A stretch of 64,000 bases of DNA, taken from positions 124,001 through 188,000 of the forward strand of contig VXIS01000053.1 in NCBI GenBank assembly GCA_008704415.1. Direction: 5' to 3'. The DNA is from Sphaerosporella brunnea. Lineage: Eukaryota > Ascomycota > Pezizomycetes > Pezizales > Pyronemataceae. This document shows, piece by piece, positions 11,309-21,373 of the stretch. Under the pieces are notes generated by a model that was not told the DNA's origin, did no database searches, and worked only from the letters and a program-made list of their open reading frames with translations. Numbering within the stretch: position 1 is the stretch's first letter; the number at the start of each line of letters is the position of its first letter. Both the position numbers and the translations under genes were made by a program.

Positions 11309-11913
11309 TACCACTCGGAATATGGCGGTGATTCTACGGCGGGGTTTGGGGCCCGGTAGCAGACACTACCTAGAGAAGTCTTCTGGGAGGAGATTGCGGG
11401 TGGGTACCCTCTCACCCGTTGGCCCGCGGGGAGATACCGGTCCACGTGTTGAGCATTAGTTAATACATCATGGTCGCCGTTGGGGCCGGGACCGCGACGC
11501 GGTATTTAAAGTCTTCTGGGTAGTTCGACGGGCAGGTGATGTGACTTTGTTTGTGTTTCGTGATAAAGAGGCATCTTTTTTCTCCTTTTAACTATATGCC
11601 AAGTTTTTTTTTGAGTTCAAGTGCATTTTATCGCTTTGCAGTTTTATCCCAGTGAAATTCAATGCGCGAGTGAAAATTACCTGCGGGAACCTGCATCTTG
11701 AAGCATTTAATCCGGGGAAATTAAACTATCAAGGGCATTATGAAGCTGATAGACCTAACCGTTCTTTCCAGCGAGGAGATTGTCATAATACTTACGCTTC
11801 AACATTTTATTATCTAACAGAGATCCTTACTATTTCTTGAATTAACGGCCACTTGATCCCGAACGGACCAGAATACATGTATCCAAAAGTCGCAATTGCG
11901 AACATAAGATTCG
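11309..11913. other. Intergenic, no gene seen
   Basis: Flank between the transposon relic and the end of the minus-strand gene at 11914. A T-run lies near 11604-11611. No gene or repeat supported. Confidence 0.4.
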
Positions 11914-12696
11914 TTACAACCATCGACGCACGACCGATATTGATGGCTTCGGAAGCATCAGCCCACCTTGAGCTGTAACTATGTCCTGGCTGGCAGCAGG
12001 CTTTCTGATCTGCGCCTCACGCTGGGCCCACGCCTCAGCCGCCTCAGTCCCGCTTGCATGCTCAATATCTTCATACTCCTCAATCGCAATCAGCGACTTA
12101 ACCCTCTCATTCACGGCCATAGCTTCAAACATAGCCTCGTCCAAGTACCTTCTCCAATCCCTGCGGCTCCTTAGTCCTGCGCCACTCCACCAGACCTTGT
12201 GTTTGAGAAGCCGCTCCAAAGCCCGCAACACAGCTGAGGCTGCTTCACGCTCCCGCTTCTCCGTGCGAAGCACTCTCACATGTAACAACATCCGCGCCGC
12301 AGCATTCAGATCTTTTACTTTAGAACTCTGTACAGGCGGCAATTCCGGCGGCGGGGGAGTGGCGAAGAAGTAGGAAATCTTTTCTGGGAGGTTGCCAAGT
12401 ATGCGTACCAGCCCGGAGTGGCGATACTGAAATTCTAGCGGCGCTGAGGGCGGTAGTGCCGGGATATTCTTCAACAGCTTTCGAAGCCGCGCCTGAGCTG
12501 TGCGGGCACGAGTCATGAACGCGAGTTGACCTTTCAGTTGCTCGGGGGTTAGCCCTTCGGTGGCTGCAATGGAGGTTGCTGTGCTGGCTTTTGTGATCTT
12601 ATATTTGGGGCCTTGCTTGGACCGAGGGGCTGGAAGGTCCCTTCTGCGCGGTGGCCAGCTGCTCTGGAAATAGTTGTCGGCAAGTTGTTGGGCCAT
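11914..12696 (-). CDS. Hypothetical helical basic protein
   Basis: An uninterrupted frame of 260 codons from an ATG at 12696. The first 45 residues are basic and Pro/Ser-rich; after that most of the protein is predicted by eye to be alpha-helical, with Arg/Lys/Ala/Leu-rich segments (for example LTPEQLKGQLAFMTRAR and AASAVLRALERLLKH). The composition recalls mitochondrial ribosomal or RNA-associated proteins, but no family signature is seen. No signal peptide or membrane segment. It stands alone between mobile-element relics. Frame length and codon pattern make a real gene likely; function unknown. Confidence 0.65.
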   Translation of the reverse strand: MAQQLADNYFQSSWPPRRRDLPAPRSKQGPKYKITKASTATSIAATEGLTPEQLKGQLAFMTRARTAQARLRKLLKNIPALPPSAPLEFQYRHSGLVRILGNLPEKISYFFATPPPPELPPVQSSKVKDLNAAARMLLHVRVLRTEKREREAASAVLRALERLLKHKVWWSGAGLRSRRDWRRYLDEAMFEAMAVNERVKSLIAIEEYEDIEHASGTEAAEAWAQREAQIRKPAASQDIVTAQGGLMLPKPSISVVRRWL

Positions 12697-15566
12697 GCTG
12701 TATTCTTGGTGATAGTTTAGGTCTATTCTTCGGGTTTGTGAAACGATGGGCTGTCTGTCTATGTTGATAGCTCTCAGTTGTAGACAGCGAATATATATTG
12801 GGGGCTCCAGGAACGTATGTATAAAGCTTTCACTTCCGATTTGTATAGACCATACAAAGTTGACGGAACGAAGTCACGGTAATGGCCAGCAAAGGACAGT
12901 GTATCAGGGAGGAGGACATGGACGGACATCCGAGGATGGGGGATACCATCCGGATGGCCTCCGGCATAGGATCCGATGGAGAAGGAGCCTGAGTTCCTAT
13001 CCTCCCTCTCTCTCGCTCCTCAGAGCGCAATAAGATATCATCCCAGGTAGTGCAGCCACTAGCATAGAATTTCTCGCGCTGCAAAGTCATCTTATTGAAC
13101 TTTGGAACTCAATTTCCTAGAAACAGTGTCATTTGAGACACTGTGACTCCAACGAACGATGACCTCCGCGGTCATTCAAGCCACGCCGTGGCTGTCCGGC
13201 CAGCCGGCGCCCCTGGACTAAGCCTGCTTTGGCTGCCTCGGGAGCCCGGCTGAGCTCTGTGGCTGGCTTCTACAGGTGCCACAACATACGAGATCCGCCT
13301 CAACGCAGTATGTAGATTCGTGTACTAGACATGGAGGTAACCCGGGTTCAACCTCGGAGCGGCACAGGGAATCACTCGGTCAACGGTCACGGCTGACGAC
13401 CGGTCATTACCATGACCGTCATTACATGGCCGCCGCGTGATGCCCGGGATGACCCGATCCATTGGAGTAGGTGCGGTCATCCATTTCCCCCCTGCGAAAT
13501 GTCCAAAACGACGCATCTGACGCTTTACAAACCAGAAGAAATCACAAAACATCGCACATTCTTGGTAATTGCTACTCGGGTGCCATGTAAACTCGTAATT
13601 CAACCCTCATCACCGGCAAACTTTCAAGTTCAGAGCGATATCTGTTAGAGTTCTTCTGGCGCAGTAAATCTGCAACGGAAAATTGTCTCTACAGTACACT
13701 GACGTTCTTACTTAAGTAACTCGTGACGTCATGTCCGGTCATTGACTGCCATGACTGTCATCGTCGGTCACTGACCGTCATCCGACTTCCCTAGTCAACA
13801 AGCCGGGGCAGCCGGGCTGGCTCTTTGGGCCGGCTACTGACAGCCCTAAAGCCACGCATGAACTGCAGTGTCACCACCCATAATGCTCTACAGCTAAAGT
13901 GGCATGACCCGGTGTACGAGCTTCTGGAAGATCATTATCTCTCACCAAGACTCGACACTGGCAGATTTAAGGATTGAGTTTGGAGAAATAGGCCACTTCT
14001 GCTATCCTGCCGTTTCTGCGGGATACCAGAGTCGGGCAAGTTGTGGCGATCACTCGGGAGGAGGAGGAGGAGGACGACGATTCGTCGTCTCCATCTGGGG
14101 GATAGGCGTGATCGAGCCCTGATAGCCATGGCTTTTTCGCGTTTCGGGCCTGTTTCTTTTTTTTGTTGTTCTTTTACATCTTTCCCTTTGTTCAGTGCGC
14201 TCGGTATTCAGGGTTGCCGCAGTTGACGCATGAGATTACATCAATAAGGCGGCGGACAGGATAAGGGCGGGGGTGAGCAGTGGGTCTGTCATGATCGTTC
14301 GCGGTCACATACAGACAATAAACTTGATGATTACAAACAAAAGTTTGGAGAAATGGATAGAGGCGCTTGGGGGTTGTTGATGGCCTAAACAGGTTTTAGT
14401 GAGCACACACCGCAAAACGTTACCCACGGGGTTCGTCGGATCCCTAGGAAGCCCAACGCCTAGAGGCCATGGGCCCGGGGGACCCAGGAGACCTAGAAAC
14501 CACGCGCCGGCAGTGTCCAGGGTACCCGAAGACTGCCCAGTGCACTGAATTACCGTTGGTAGATTGTTGGGCCATCGTTTGGTGACCGTTGGGCGACTTT
14601 TAGGCCACGGTTGGCGACCGATACCTAGATCACCAGCAGGCGACCGTTGGGTTAGCATTAGACGCCTGGTAACCGCGGCGGAGAGTAGCCGCGATGGACT
14701 GACGTCTTTCACGTCGCCGCTGGCTGACAACTATAATATAGACACTAAGCAGTGGACCTTGCCAGGAGGCGGTAATATAGACTCGAATTGATTCCAACTA
14801 CCTAGATAAACCAATTCATTGTGGGAAACTGGTAGATAATACCTAAAAGGGGGGGGATGTATCTTTGACGTTGAGTGGCGCATACAGATGTGTGTTCGGC
14901 CGTCTACGGGCATATATCATCTAGCCAAATCTCCCAAATATGACAGTTCTCAATTCTCCTATTTGCTTTTTCACGTCAATTTTTGCAGTCTATGGGCCTT
15001 AGATGATCCTCAAATGCTTTGTCGACACTCAAATCGTGACATTGCAAAAGTAATAACCCAGGCATAAACGTTCAAGTTGCCGGCCGGGCACCGGCGCCGC
15101 GGGACGTCATGCCACCTACCAGGTCACGCAGCTCTGGTGTCCGGGGAAGCGCCAGCTAAGGATTAATATGAAGCCCATCATTACCCTTCATAGCGGCGCG
15201 TGGCCCCGCAATATCATGTTCAGGCTAATTCTCCGCATATCCCGATCGCACATTCCCGGGCCGTCAAGCCCTGTCACGGAAAGCAGGGCCGGACGTAGCA
15301 ATGGACAATACACACATCGGGGTTTTATTTTAAGACTCCTCACAACGCTGCACCCGGAGGGAACGGCTCAAGTTTAGCTAGTATCCCGGAGAGACGCCAC
15401 GAGGTTTCCGAAATAATTGTGCATCGCATTGTTTTTTTTCTTGAAAGCGGCATTAACGGAGCTCCCCCAACGTGTGTGGATTGTTCTGTGTATAATGCCG
15501 CCGCGGCCTCTTTCCGGTTTGTGAATTCACCAGTCAGCAACTTGCTTCGTCTCTGCAGCAGCCACA
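12697..15566. other. Long gene-free stretch with degenerate repeats
   Basis: No convincing gene in 2.9 kb. Two copies of a direct repeat of about 26 bp with the core CCGGTCATT..CCATGAC.GTCAT occur near 13400 and 13735. GC-rich blocks with AGCC/GGCT words at 13175-13270 and 13800-13860 look like weak inverted copies. Words like GACCGTTGGGCGAC recur at 14580-14660. This fits old, mutated mobile-element DNA, but no element can be delimited. Confidence 0.4.
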
Positions 15567-16461
15567 ATGAAGTGCGTTTCCCTCCTTCTCTCTCTCGCCG
15601 CGGCGGTGCCCGCACACACGATCTTCCAAGAGATTGGGATCAACGGGGTGATGCAAGCGCGTTCGTTTCCCTCTCATTCTCTCTTATTTCCCTGCTAACA
15701 GATCTCCTCTTGCAAAAGGCTACGATTACATGCGACTCCCCTCGTACGACGGTCCGATCACCGACGTAACGAGTACCTACATGGCCTGCAACGGCGGGCC
15801 GAATCCTCTGGTCCAGATCTCCAACGACGTTGCTTCCGTAACCGCTGGCTCTACGATCACGCTCCAGTGGGTGCAAACCCTGACAACCGATTTCGACACC
15901 GGCTTGATCATTGACTCCTCGCACCTGGGACCCGGTACGCACCCGTTCCCCTCCCTCCTTCTTCCATTCAGAGCAATACGCTTACGGGAAACAACACGGC
16001 AGTGATGGTATACATGGCCAAAGTGTCCTCGGCCACCGGCCCAATCCCCAACAGCGGCTGGTTCAAGATCTACGAAGACGGCTACGACCCGAGCACAAAG
16101 ACGTGGGCCGTAACGAAGCTTATCAACAACAAGGGAAAAGTCACCGTTACCATCCCCTCTTGCTTGCCCGCTGGCGATTACTTATTCCGTGGTGAAATTA
16201 TTGCCTTGCATGCGGCCAGCTCGTATCCTGGTGCCCAGTGCTACATGGAGTGTGCACAACTCCGAATCATGAGCGGCGGAACTACGACTCCTACTACTTA
16301 CAACATTCCGGGCATTTACAATCCTACAGATCTCGGCATTACTTTCAACCTCTGTGAGCTCCACCGACATGGTTGATGCATGATGAAGCAGTGCTAACGA
16401 GAGGATAGACAATGGATTCACAAGTTACACCATCCCTGGTCCCCCGGTGTTCACGTGCTAG
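15567..16461 (+). CDS. AA9 lytic polysaccharide monooxygenase
   Basis: AA9 enzymes are secreted copper enzymes that cleave cellulose or related glucans oxidatively. Exons 15567-15660, 15719-15934, 16003-16353 and 16409-16461 join in frame. The first 16 residues form a signal peptide ending VPA, leaving the mature protein to start with His, the first half of the copper histidine brace. The second brace His is in SSHLGPVMVYMAK, after the second intron. RGEIIALHAA and the Q-x-Y-x-E-C motif (QCYMECAQL, with the axial Tyr) complete the AA9 signature. The protein is about 237 residues with no cellulose-binding module, and ends shortly after the core. All key residues are present, so an active enzyme is expected. 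Confidence 0.93.
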
Positions 16462-16585
16462 GTGTGGGTTGCAGTTGGAGCTGTTCATGTATGTACAAGA
16501 GTTGGGGTTGTCTCATCAGGTATTCCGTGTGAACAAAAAGGTGCTTGTGAAACCAAAAAGAGTATTGGACGAAGGTCCTAAGGAA

Positions 16586-16656
16586 GGTCCTACCCGGAAT
16601 CGAACCGAGATTACCGGAATCAGAATCCGATGTGCTAACCATTACACTATAGAACC
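16586..16656 (-). tRNA. tRNA-Gln (anticodon CTG)
   Basis: The minus strand folds into a complete 71 nt cloverleaf without an intron. Acceptor arms GGTTCTA and TAGGACC pair over seven positions (one G-T). The anticodon stem TCGGA/TCCGG encloses the loop TTCTGAT, giving anticodon CTG, which reads codon CAG. The T arm contains GGTTCGATTCC (B box). It lies 124 bp downstream of the AA9 gene on the opposite strand. Confidence 0.93.
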
Positions 16657-16990
16657 TGGGTTGATAGTGTGTAGAAATCTAGGTTACAAAATTGAATATT
16701 TGTGGGTCTCATAGAGAACTCACTTACGACCGTGAGCCGTAACAGCCAGTCTGGGAAATACCCTAAATGTGTAGATAAAGGAGAACTGTGTATTTGAAGA
16801 CAAACAGGCTCCCAGAGTTCAAAAAGCGCACCCACGGAACTTGATTCATGGGCACAGTGATAAGTTGAGATGTCTCCCCGAGAGGCGGCCGTGGCTCGCG
16901 TTCGTAAGTGGAAGCCTCCCCATCGCTCTATTGGGGCCCAATAGAACGGCAAACCGTTGAAAAAATTCCACCCGTGCACCAAATGCTGTA

Positions 16991-17208
16991 TGGTGCAGGC
17001 AGCTATAAACCTGGTCGTCGCACGGATATTTTCGTCGGAAAATAAGCAGCACGCAAGTGCAGAAACAGTGGAATGGAAAACGTTGGGTTGTAGAGCGCAT
17101 CTGCCTTAGGTGCTTAACGTTTGTTTTGCTCTGAGTTCGGACGCGGGGATACCGGCATTGATTGTGGTCGTCCATCTCCGACGACCAGGTTTATAGCTGC
17201 CTGCACCA
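16991..17208. mobile_element. 218 bp MITE related to element at 10231
   Basis: The ends are TGGTGCAGGC...GCCTGCACCA, each bordered by TA (16989-16990, 17209-17210), with about 32 bp of perfect inverted match. Beyond that, the left end continues CGCACGGATATTTTCGTCGGA, matching the inner right end of the 1.08 kb relic at 11232-11308. The right end resembles that element's left end (GGAGATGG.CGA.CACAA). It is therefore an internal-deletion derivative, in opposite orientation, of the same family. Confidence 0.82.
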
Positions 17209-17210
17209 TA

Positions 17211-19345
17211 CCATGTCACCGTTTTTTGTCTTGAGGAGGTCTACATAGTTTCTGCTGGCTGGTCCGTGTTGGTTGGTCAAAGAGAACACGTCTTGGTTCA
17301 GGCTGGCTTCCAGGAAGGAGGCAAGTTCGACGGTGTATTATTGTTCAAGCAGGCCGTAGGTAGCACATTGGACCGTCGCAGAAAGGTTCAACACCCGCAT
17401 TCAGAAAGTGACCGGCATCGCGCCATTCTGGAATGTGCTACGACTGACAGTCCTTTCCACATGCAGTTGTGGGTGCTCCTCATGTTGATGTTCCAGATAA
17501 TATTCCACAGCGTGTTATTCGGTGTGGAGGAGTTGGCCACGATCGAATAACTTGTAAAAGTGTCAGTTGCGGTTCCAGTTGTAGACAGGCCCAAAGATGT
17601 TTGGGGTTTGGGGCAGTGGGCTCGGGGGCAGGCGGAGTGGGAACAATAGAGCGACGGGAAGGTCCGGTTCGTAATTGACACCGCAGTTCTCTACGTACCT
17701 ACCCTTAGTCTTGAATAGAGCAAACCGGTCGTCTAGCAGCTCCACCCAGAGCGGCTACGCATGCAGACATCGTCCGTTATGGTTTTGGTTTTTGTCACGG
17801 AGGGCTCTTGGCGACTGATAGCCTGTGATCAGTGTTCTCGATAGAGCCATGGCTGAAAACGTGCAGGCGGGCGGGCGAACAGGCTTTGAAAGAGCGAGTG
17901 ATCGTGTCCATAGAAATTGCCGTGCATGGCCCTGTTGCCGGAACCCATCCGAACCAATCCGTTTGACTTGACTTGGCTTTTGGTTTGCCAGAATCCTCCT
18001 CTTTTAGATGACCCAATCAATTGAATGTCGTGGAGATGGTTGAGGACTTACTCGCTGGTCAGTACGATGTTTTATGTATGCCGTAAAGCGATGGAAACCC
18101 GGTGCATCGGGATTCCTGCAGCGACGCCATCTGCACGCACATTCTTGCTAGTCCTGCAGCCGAAGCGCGAGCAATCCGTTTCCGCAGCCGCTGACGCCCC
18201 AACATCAACCACTTCGTACATGCCCTCCCCATGTGCAATGGATTGGCTAACTGGTGCTACAGCGACAATGGCGACATTGCCCTTTATAATCCGCCAGTAC
18301 AACTTACGGCTCCATGTTGTACTTGGGGATCGTGGGTGGCAGCCACTTGGTCGAAGGCCCTTCTTACCCTCCCCAACGGCGTCGGGTTGCACGTGTGTGC
18401 TCTTTGTGGGCCCAGTTCAAGTGGTGGATGATTCCCCGCTCTATCGCCTTTTGACACTGGGGGTTAGATACAGGAATCGCAAAGCGTAACGTCGCCTGCG
18501 AATGTGGCGCTGGTCTTATCTGAGGCCACAGGCGAGATCAACAATAAGTATTGCACAACGGACAGAGCAACCTACATTTAAACCAATGCCTTCTGCACGC
18601 GGACGTCGTCGATGTTGTAAGCCCTCAAGGCTTGGTGATGGACGAGCAAAGACAGGCCATAGAGAACCAGCAACGAACTGCGTGAGCACAGGAAAATATG
18701 AGCTGCCCGCGCCGGGACAAGAACAACAAGGAGGACTCACGCCCGAGAGTTAAGGTTACTAAGCGCCAGGACCATCATATTTCGAAGCTCCTTGATTTCT
18801 GTGGCGGCCGCATCCAGTTATCATGATAACAAGTTTGTTGAGGACGCAGCTCGCAATGATATGATTTGGGGTTCTAATTGCGGAACACACACGACCTTAG
18901 AGACAGAACCTTTTCTTTTTCTTTTCTTTTCTTTTCTTTTTTTACAATGATGCTTCCTCGATCCTATGCCCTCGTCCGTAGAAAAATTCGGTGTGATGCG
19001 GAGAGAGGCAGTGGCCGGCACGAACATAAGCTAGGGCATCATGTATGGGACATAACGAATTTCCTTGGTACGCTTTATACTTGGTGCGATTGCCTTTGTC
19101 CTTTCCCCTAGGAGAGCCGCAGGCCCCGGTAGCGGGACTCCTGTATCCCGGGGGGTAGCATAGTCTTTCCTTTTCTCCCTGTGTGTCATGGCCGCAAGCG
19201 GCCAAATACATTGTGATTAAAACAAAAAGCATGGGATATCACTCAGGTTACACAGTTCGCAGATCTGCACGAGTGCTTCACCAATGATGCTCACACATAC
19301 TTACTGAAGTACTTAGTCAACAACCCCCCCAAACCCGGCCCCCTA
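17211..19345. other. Gene-poor stretch, no confident gene
   Basis: Several frames of 60-150 codons overlap on both strands without family motifs. A minus-strand frame (17388-17681) has an Asn/Ser/Thr-rich stretch resembling a secreted protein, but no start, signal peptide or intron set could be built. A TTTTC/TTTTTC pyrimidine tract lies at about 18910-18941. Confidence 0.4.
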
Positions 19346-21031
19346 TTACACAACCTCCTTCCCCTTCCCCTTCCCGACCACCGCCGCCTCCTCGGGCTCA
19401 TCCCTGGGCAATCTCATTCCCATCCTGGCCAGCAGCGTTCCAGCAGGTCCACTCATACCATCCTGACCCTTAAAGCTCTCGAGCAAATTCTTCGCCAGGG
19501 TATAATCCAAGCTAACCTGTCTCTCCTCATCATAATCATCGATATCGCTATCCCCCTCTTTCTCTTTGCGCTCTTCCACCAAGCCTGGCGCTTTCTCTTC
19601 CTGCAATGCACCAGCCTGTTTCAGCTCCGCTTCCATCACCGCCTGCATCCGCAGGATCTCTTCTGTATCCTTATCTGGGGGCAAGCCCATCATCTCGCGC
19701 ATCATGCGTTCGAACTCTTCTTCATCGAAGGAAACGTCTTTATCTTCGCCCTCCTCAAGCTCCGAGTCTGACATATCGTCGTCCTCTTCGTCCGAGTGTA
19801 GCGCGCCGCCCAAGCCCGCGCGGTCGTCGTTCAGGAACTGTTCAAAGCGATCGACCATCTTCTTTAGCTTCCCCTCCTGCTCTGCTTCCCCCCAGCCCCC
19901 GTTGACATTTCCGCCTTTTAGATCCTTCTCGAACTCTGAGAAGTCGATGTTGAGCCACTCCTCACCGTCCGAGTCTTTTGGCCACGCCGCGATTTCCTGG
20001 TCTGTAGGCTCTTTCAGCCCGGCTTGTAGGAGCGCACGGAGGTCCTGGACCATACTCCTCCTTGCGTCGGAGGTGAGGAGTACATCGTTCTCCCTCGCCA
20101 GCAGAATCTCATACCCGGCAGTCAACTTCACACCCACATCGACCTTGCCTTCTTCCGTAAGCGGAAACCGCGCCTCAAACGGCGGCAACCACATCTGGCC
20201 CTTGAGCTGCGCAAAAAGCACCTTAGTGAAGGCAGCGGTAACTTCAACCGTATCCGTCCACGGAAACACCGTCTCCTCTCGCGGCCGCTGCAAGGCTTTT
20301 AGCGACACCGGGTCGCGGATATAAAACGCCTCTACAGCAGCCGCAACGCTTTCAGGGCGGGCGTTGAGGAGGGCCGCGACCTTCCTTGGCACAACGATGC
20401 GGGCGCGGTGGAGATGGCGGCGGGCAGCAGCGGGGTACTCCCTCGTCCTAGCGAGTGCTTCGCGTTCAACATCTTTATCCCTTACCAACGCCTCCATCCT
20501 ACACTCCTCCAGGAACCTCAGCGCTTCAGACAGCGAAATCCGCTTTTCGCCGCCTTTGACGTAGGGGATAATCCACAGCTTTCCCTGGCGGATCCACACG
20601 CGGTGCTCGGCGATCTCGGGGGAGAGCCATCGCGGCAGCGCGTGCGCGGCTTCGATGAGCAGGAACTCGCCATCACTGTCGAAAACACGGATCCACGCCT
20701 CAGGGTGCCGCCGCGAAGCTTCGAGCAGAATGGCGACGGCGAACCATTCGTCGTCGATGGCGTCGCCGTACTCGAGGGTGCCAGAGATGTGTGTGCCGTC
20801 CGGAGATATGTGTGCCGAGAATGGCGTGCGCTGCCAGATGTAGTCTTTCCCCCACTCGGCGGCGAGGGATAGCAGCGACGCTTGTAGCTGCTGGAGAGCA
20901 TCTGGCGTGGCGGAGGACAGGAGGTGGATGCTAAATGCGAGGGTGTCCGAGGGGAGAGTTCGTGTGGGGATCCCCTGGAAGGGGCCGGTGAAGTACGGTG
21001 AGAACGGGTCTTGCGTCGGATCTGTAGACAT
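19346..21031 (-). CDS. SGT1/ecdysoneless family protein
   Basis: A single-exon protein of 561 residues from the ATG at 21031 (MSTDPTQDPFS). It matches the SGT1/Ecd family: an N-terminal region with FSIHLLSS and DEWFAVAILLEASRRHPEAWIRVFDSDGEFLLIEAAHALPRW-type blocks, a helical middle part, and an acidic C-terminal half (E/D-rich around residues 410-500) ending in a Lys-rich tail. Family members act in splicing-linked and cell-cycle functions (human ECD binds PRPF8); older yeast work reported a role in glycolytic gene expression. An upstream in-frame ATG at 21181 would add 50 residues, but that extension is not family-like. The neighbour SEC26 starts upstream on the same strand and ends 342 bp before this start. 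Confidence 0.88.
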   Translation of the reverse strand: MSTDPTQDPFSPYFTGPFQGIPTRTLPSDTLAFSIHLLSSATPDALQQLQASLLSLAAEWGKDYIWQRTPFSAHISPDGTHISGTLEYGDAIDDEWFAVAILLEASRRHPEAWIRVFDSDGEFLLIEAAHALPRWLSPEIAEHRVWIRQGKLWIIPYVKGGEKRISLSEALRFLEECRMEALVRDKDVEREALARTREYPAAARRHLHRARIVVPRKVAALLNARPESVAAAVEAFYIRDPVSLKALQRPREETVFPWTDTVEVTAAFTKVLFAQLKGQMWLPPFEARFPLTEEGKVDVGVKLTAGYEILLARENDVLLTSDARRSMVQDLRALLQAGLKEPTDQEIAAWPKDSDGEEWLNIDFSEFEKDLKGGNVNGGWGEAEQEGKLKKMVDRFEQFLNDDRAGLGGALHSDEEDDDMSDSELEEGEDKDVSFDEEEFERMMREMMGLPPDKDTEEILRMQAVMEAELKQAGALQEEKAPGLVEERKEKEGDSDIDDYDEERQVSLDYTLAKNLLESFKGQDGMSGPAGTLLARMGMRLPRDEPEEAAVVGKGKGKEVV

Positions 21032-21373
21032 CGTGATCGTGATGTGTGAGCTCTGAGTAGGAGTGGTGGGGCAATTCGAGAGGTGGGGCAAGTTGTTTAG
21101 GGGTGACGCGCTAATGAGGTCAACACGCGTTGTGGTTGGCGGGTGATGGTTGGTGACCGCGGAAGTTGGACAGACTCCCAAACCACATCAAGAGAAGAAG
21201 GAATAAATTTTGTGTCTACGATCACCACAGGCCATGAAAACAGGAATAAGAAATGCCACAAGAAAAACAATAAACACAGGAATAAGTGTGCAACACAAAT
21301 CAATGCATAAAGCCCCTACCCAAACGGACATTATCTATCCCACATCTCTTCTGCCAAAACGCCCTCCACAAAA

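Noticed and set aside
14305..14730. 141-codon minus frame
   Set aside because: Pro/Leu/Gly content follows local repeats; no motif.
17388..17681. Asn/Ser/Thr-rich minus frame resembling a secreted protein
   Set aside because: No start with signal peptide and no consistent exon set could be assembled.
18025..18489. 154-codon plus-strand frame
   Set aside because: Overlaps a minus frame of similar length, has no family motifs and shows changing composition; likely chance coding.
21032..21181. 50-residue N-terminal extension of the SGT1-family protein
   Set aside because: The extension is Thr/Pro/Asn-rich and not family-like; the ATG at 21031 gives the expected start.
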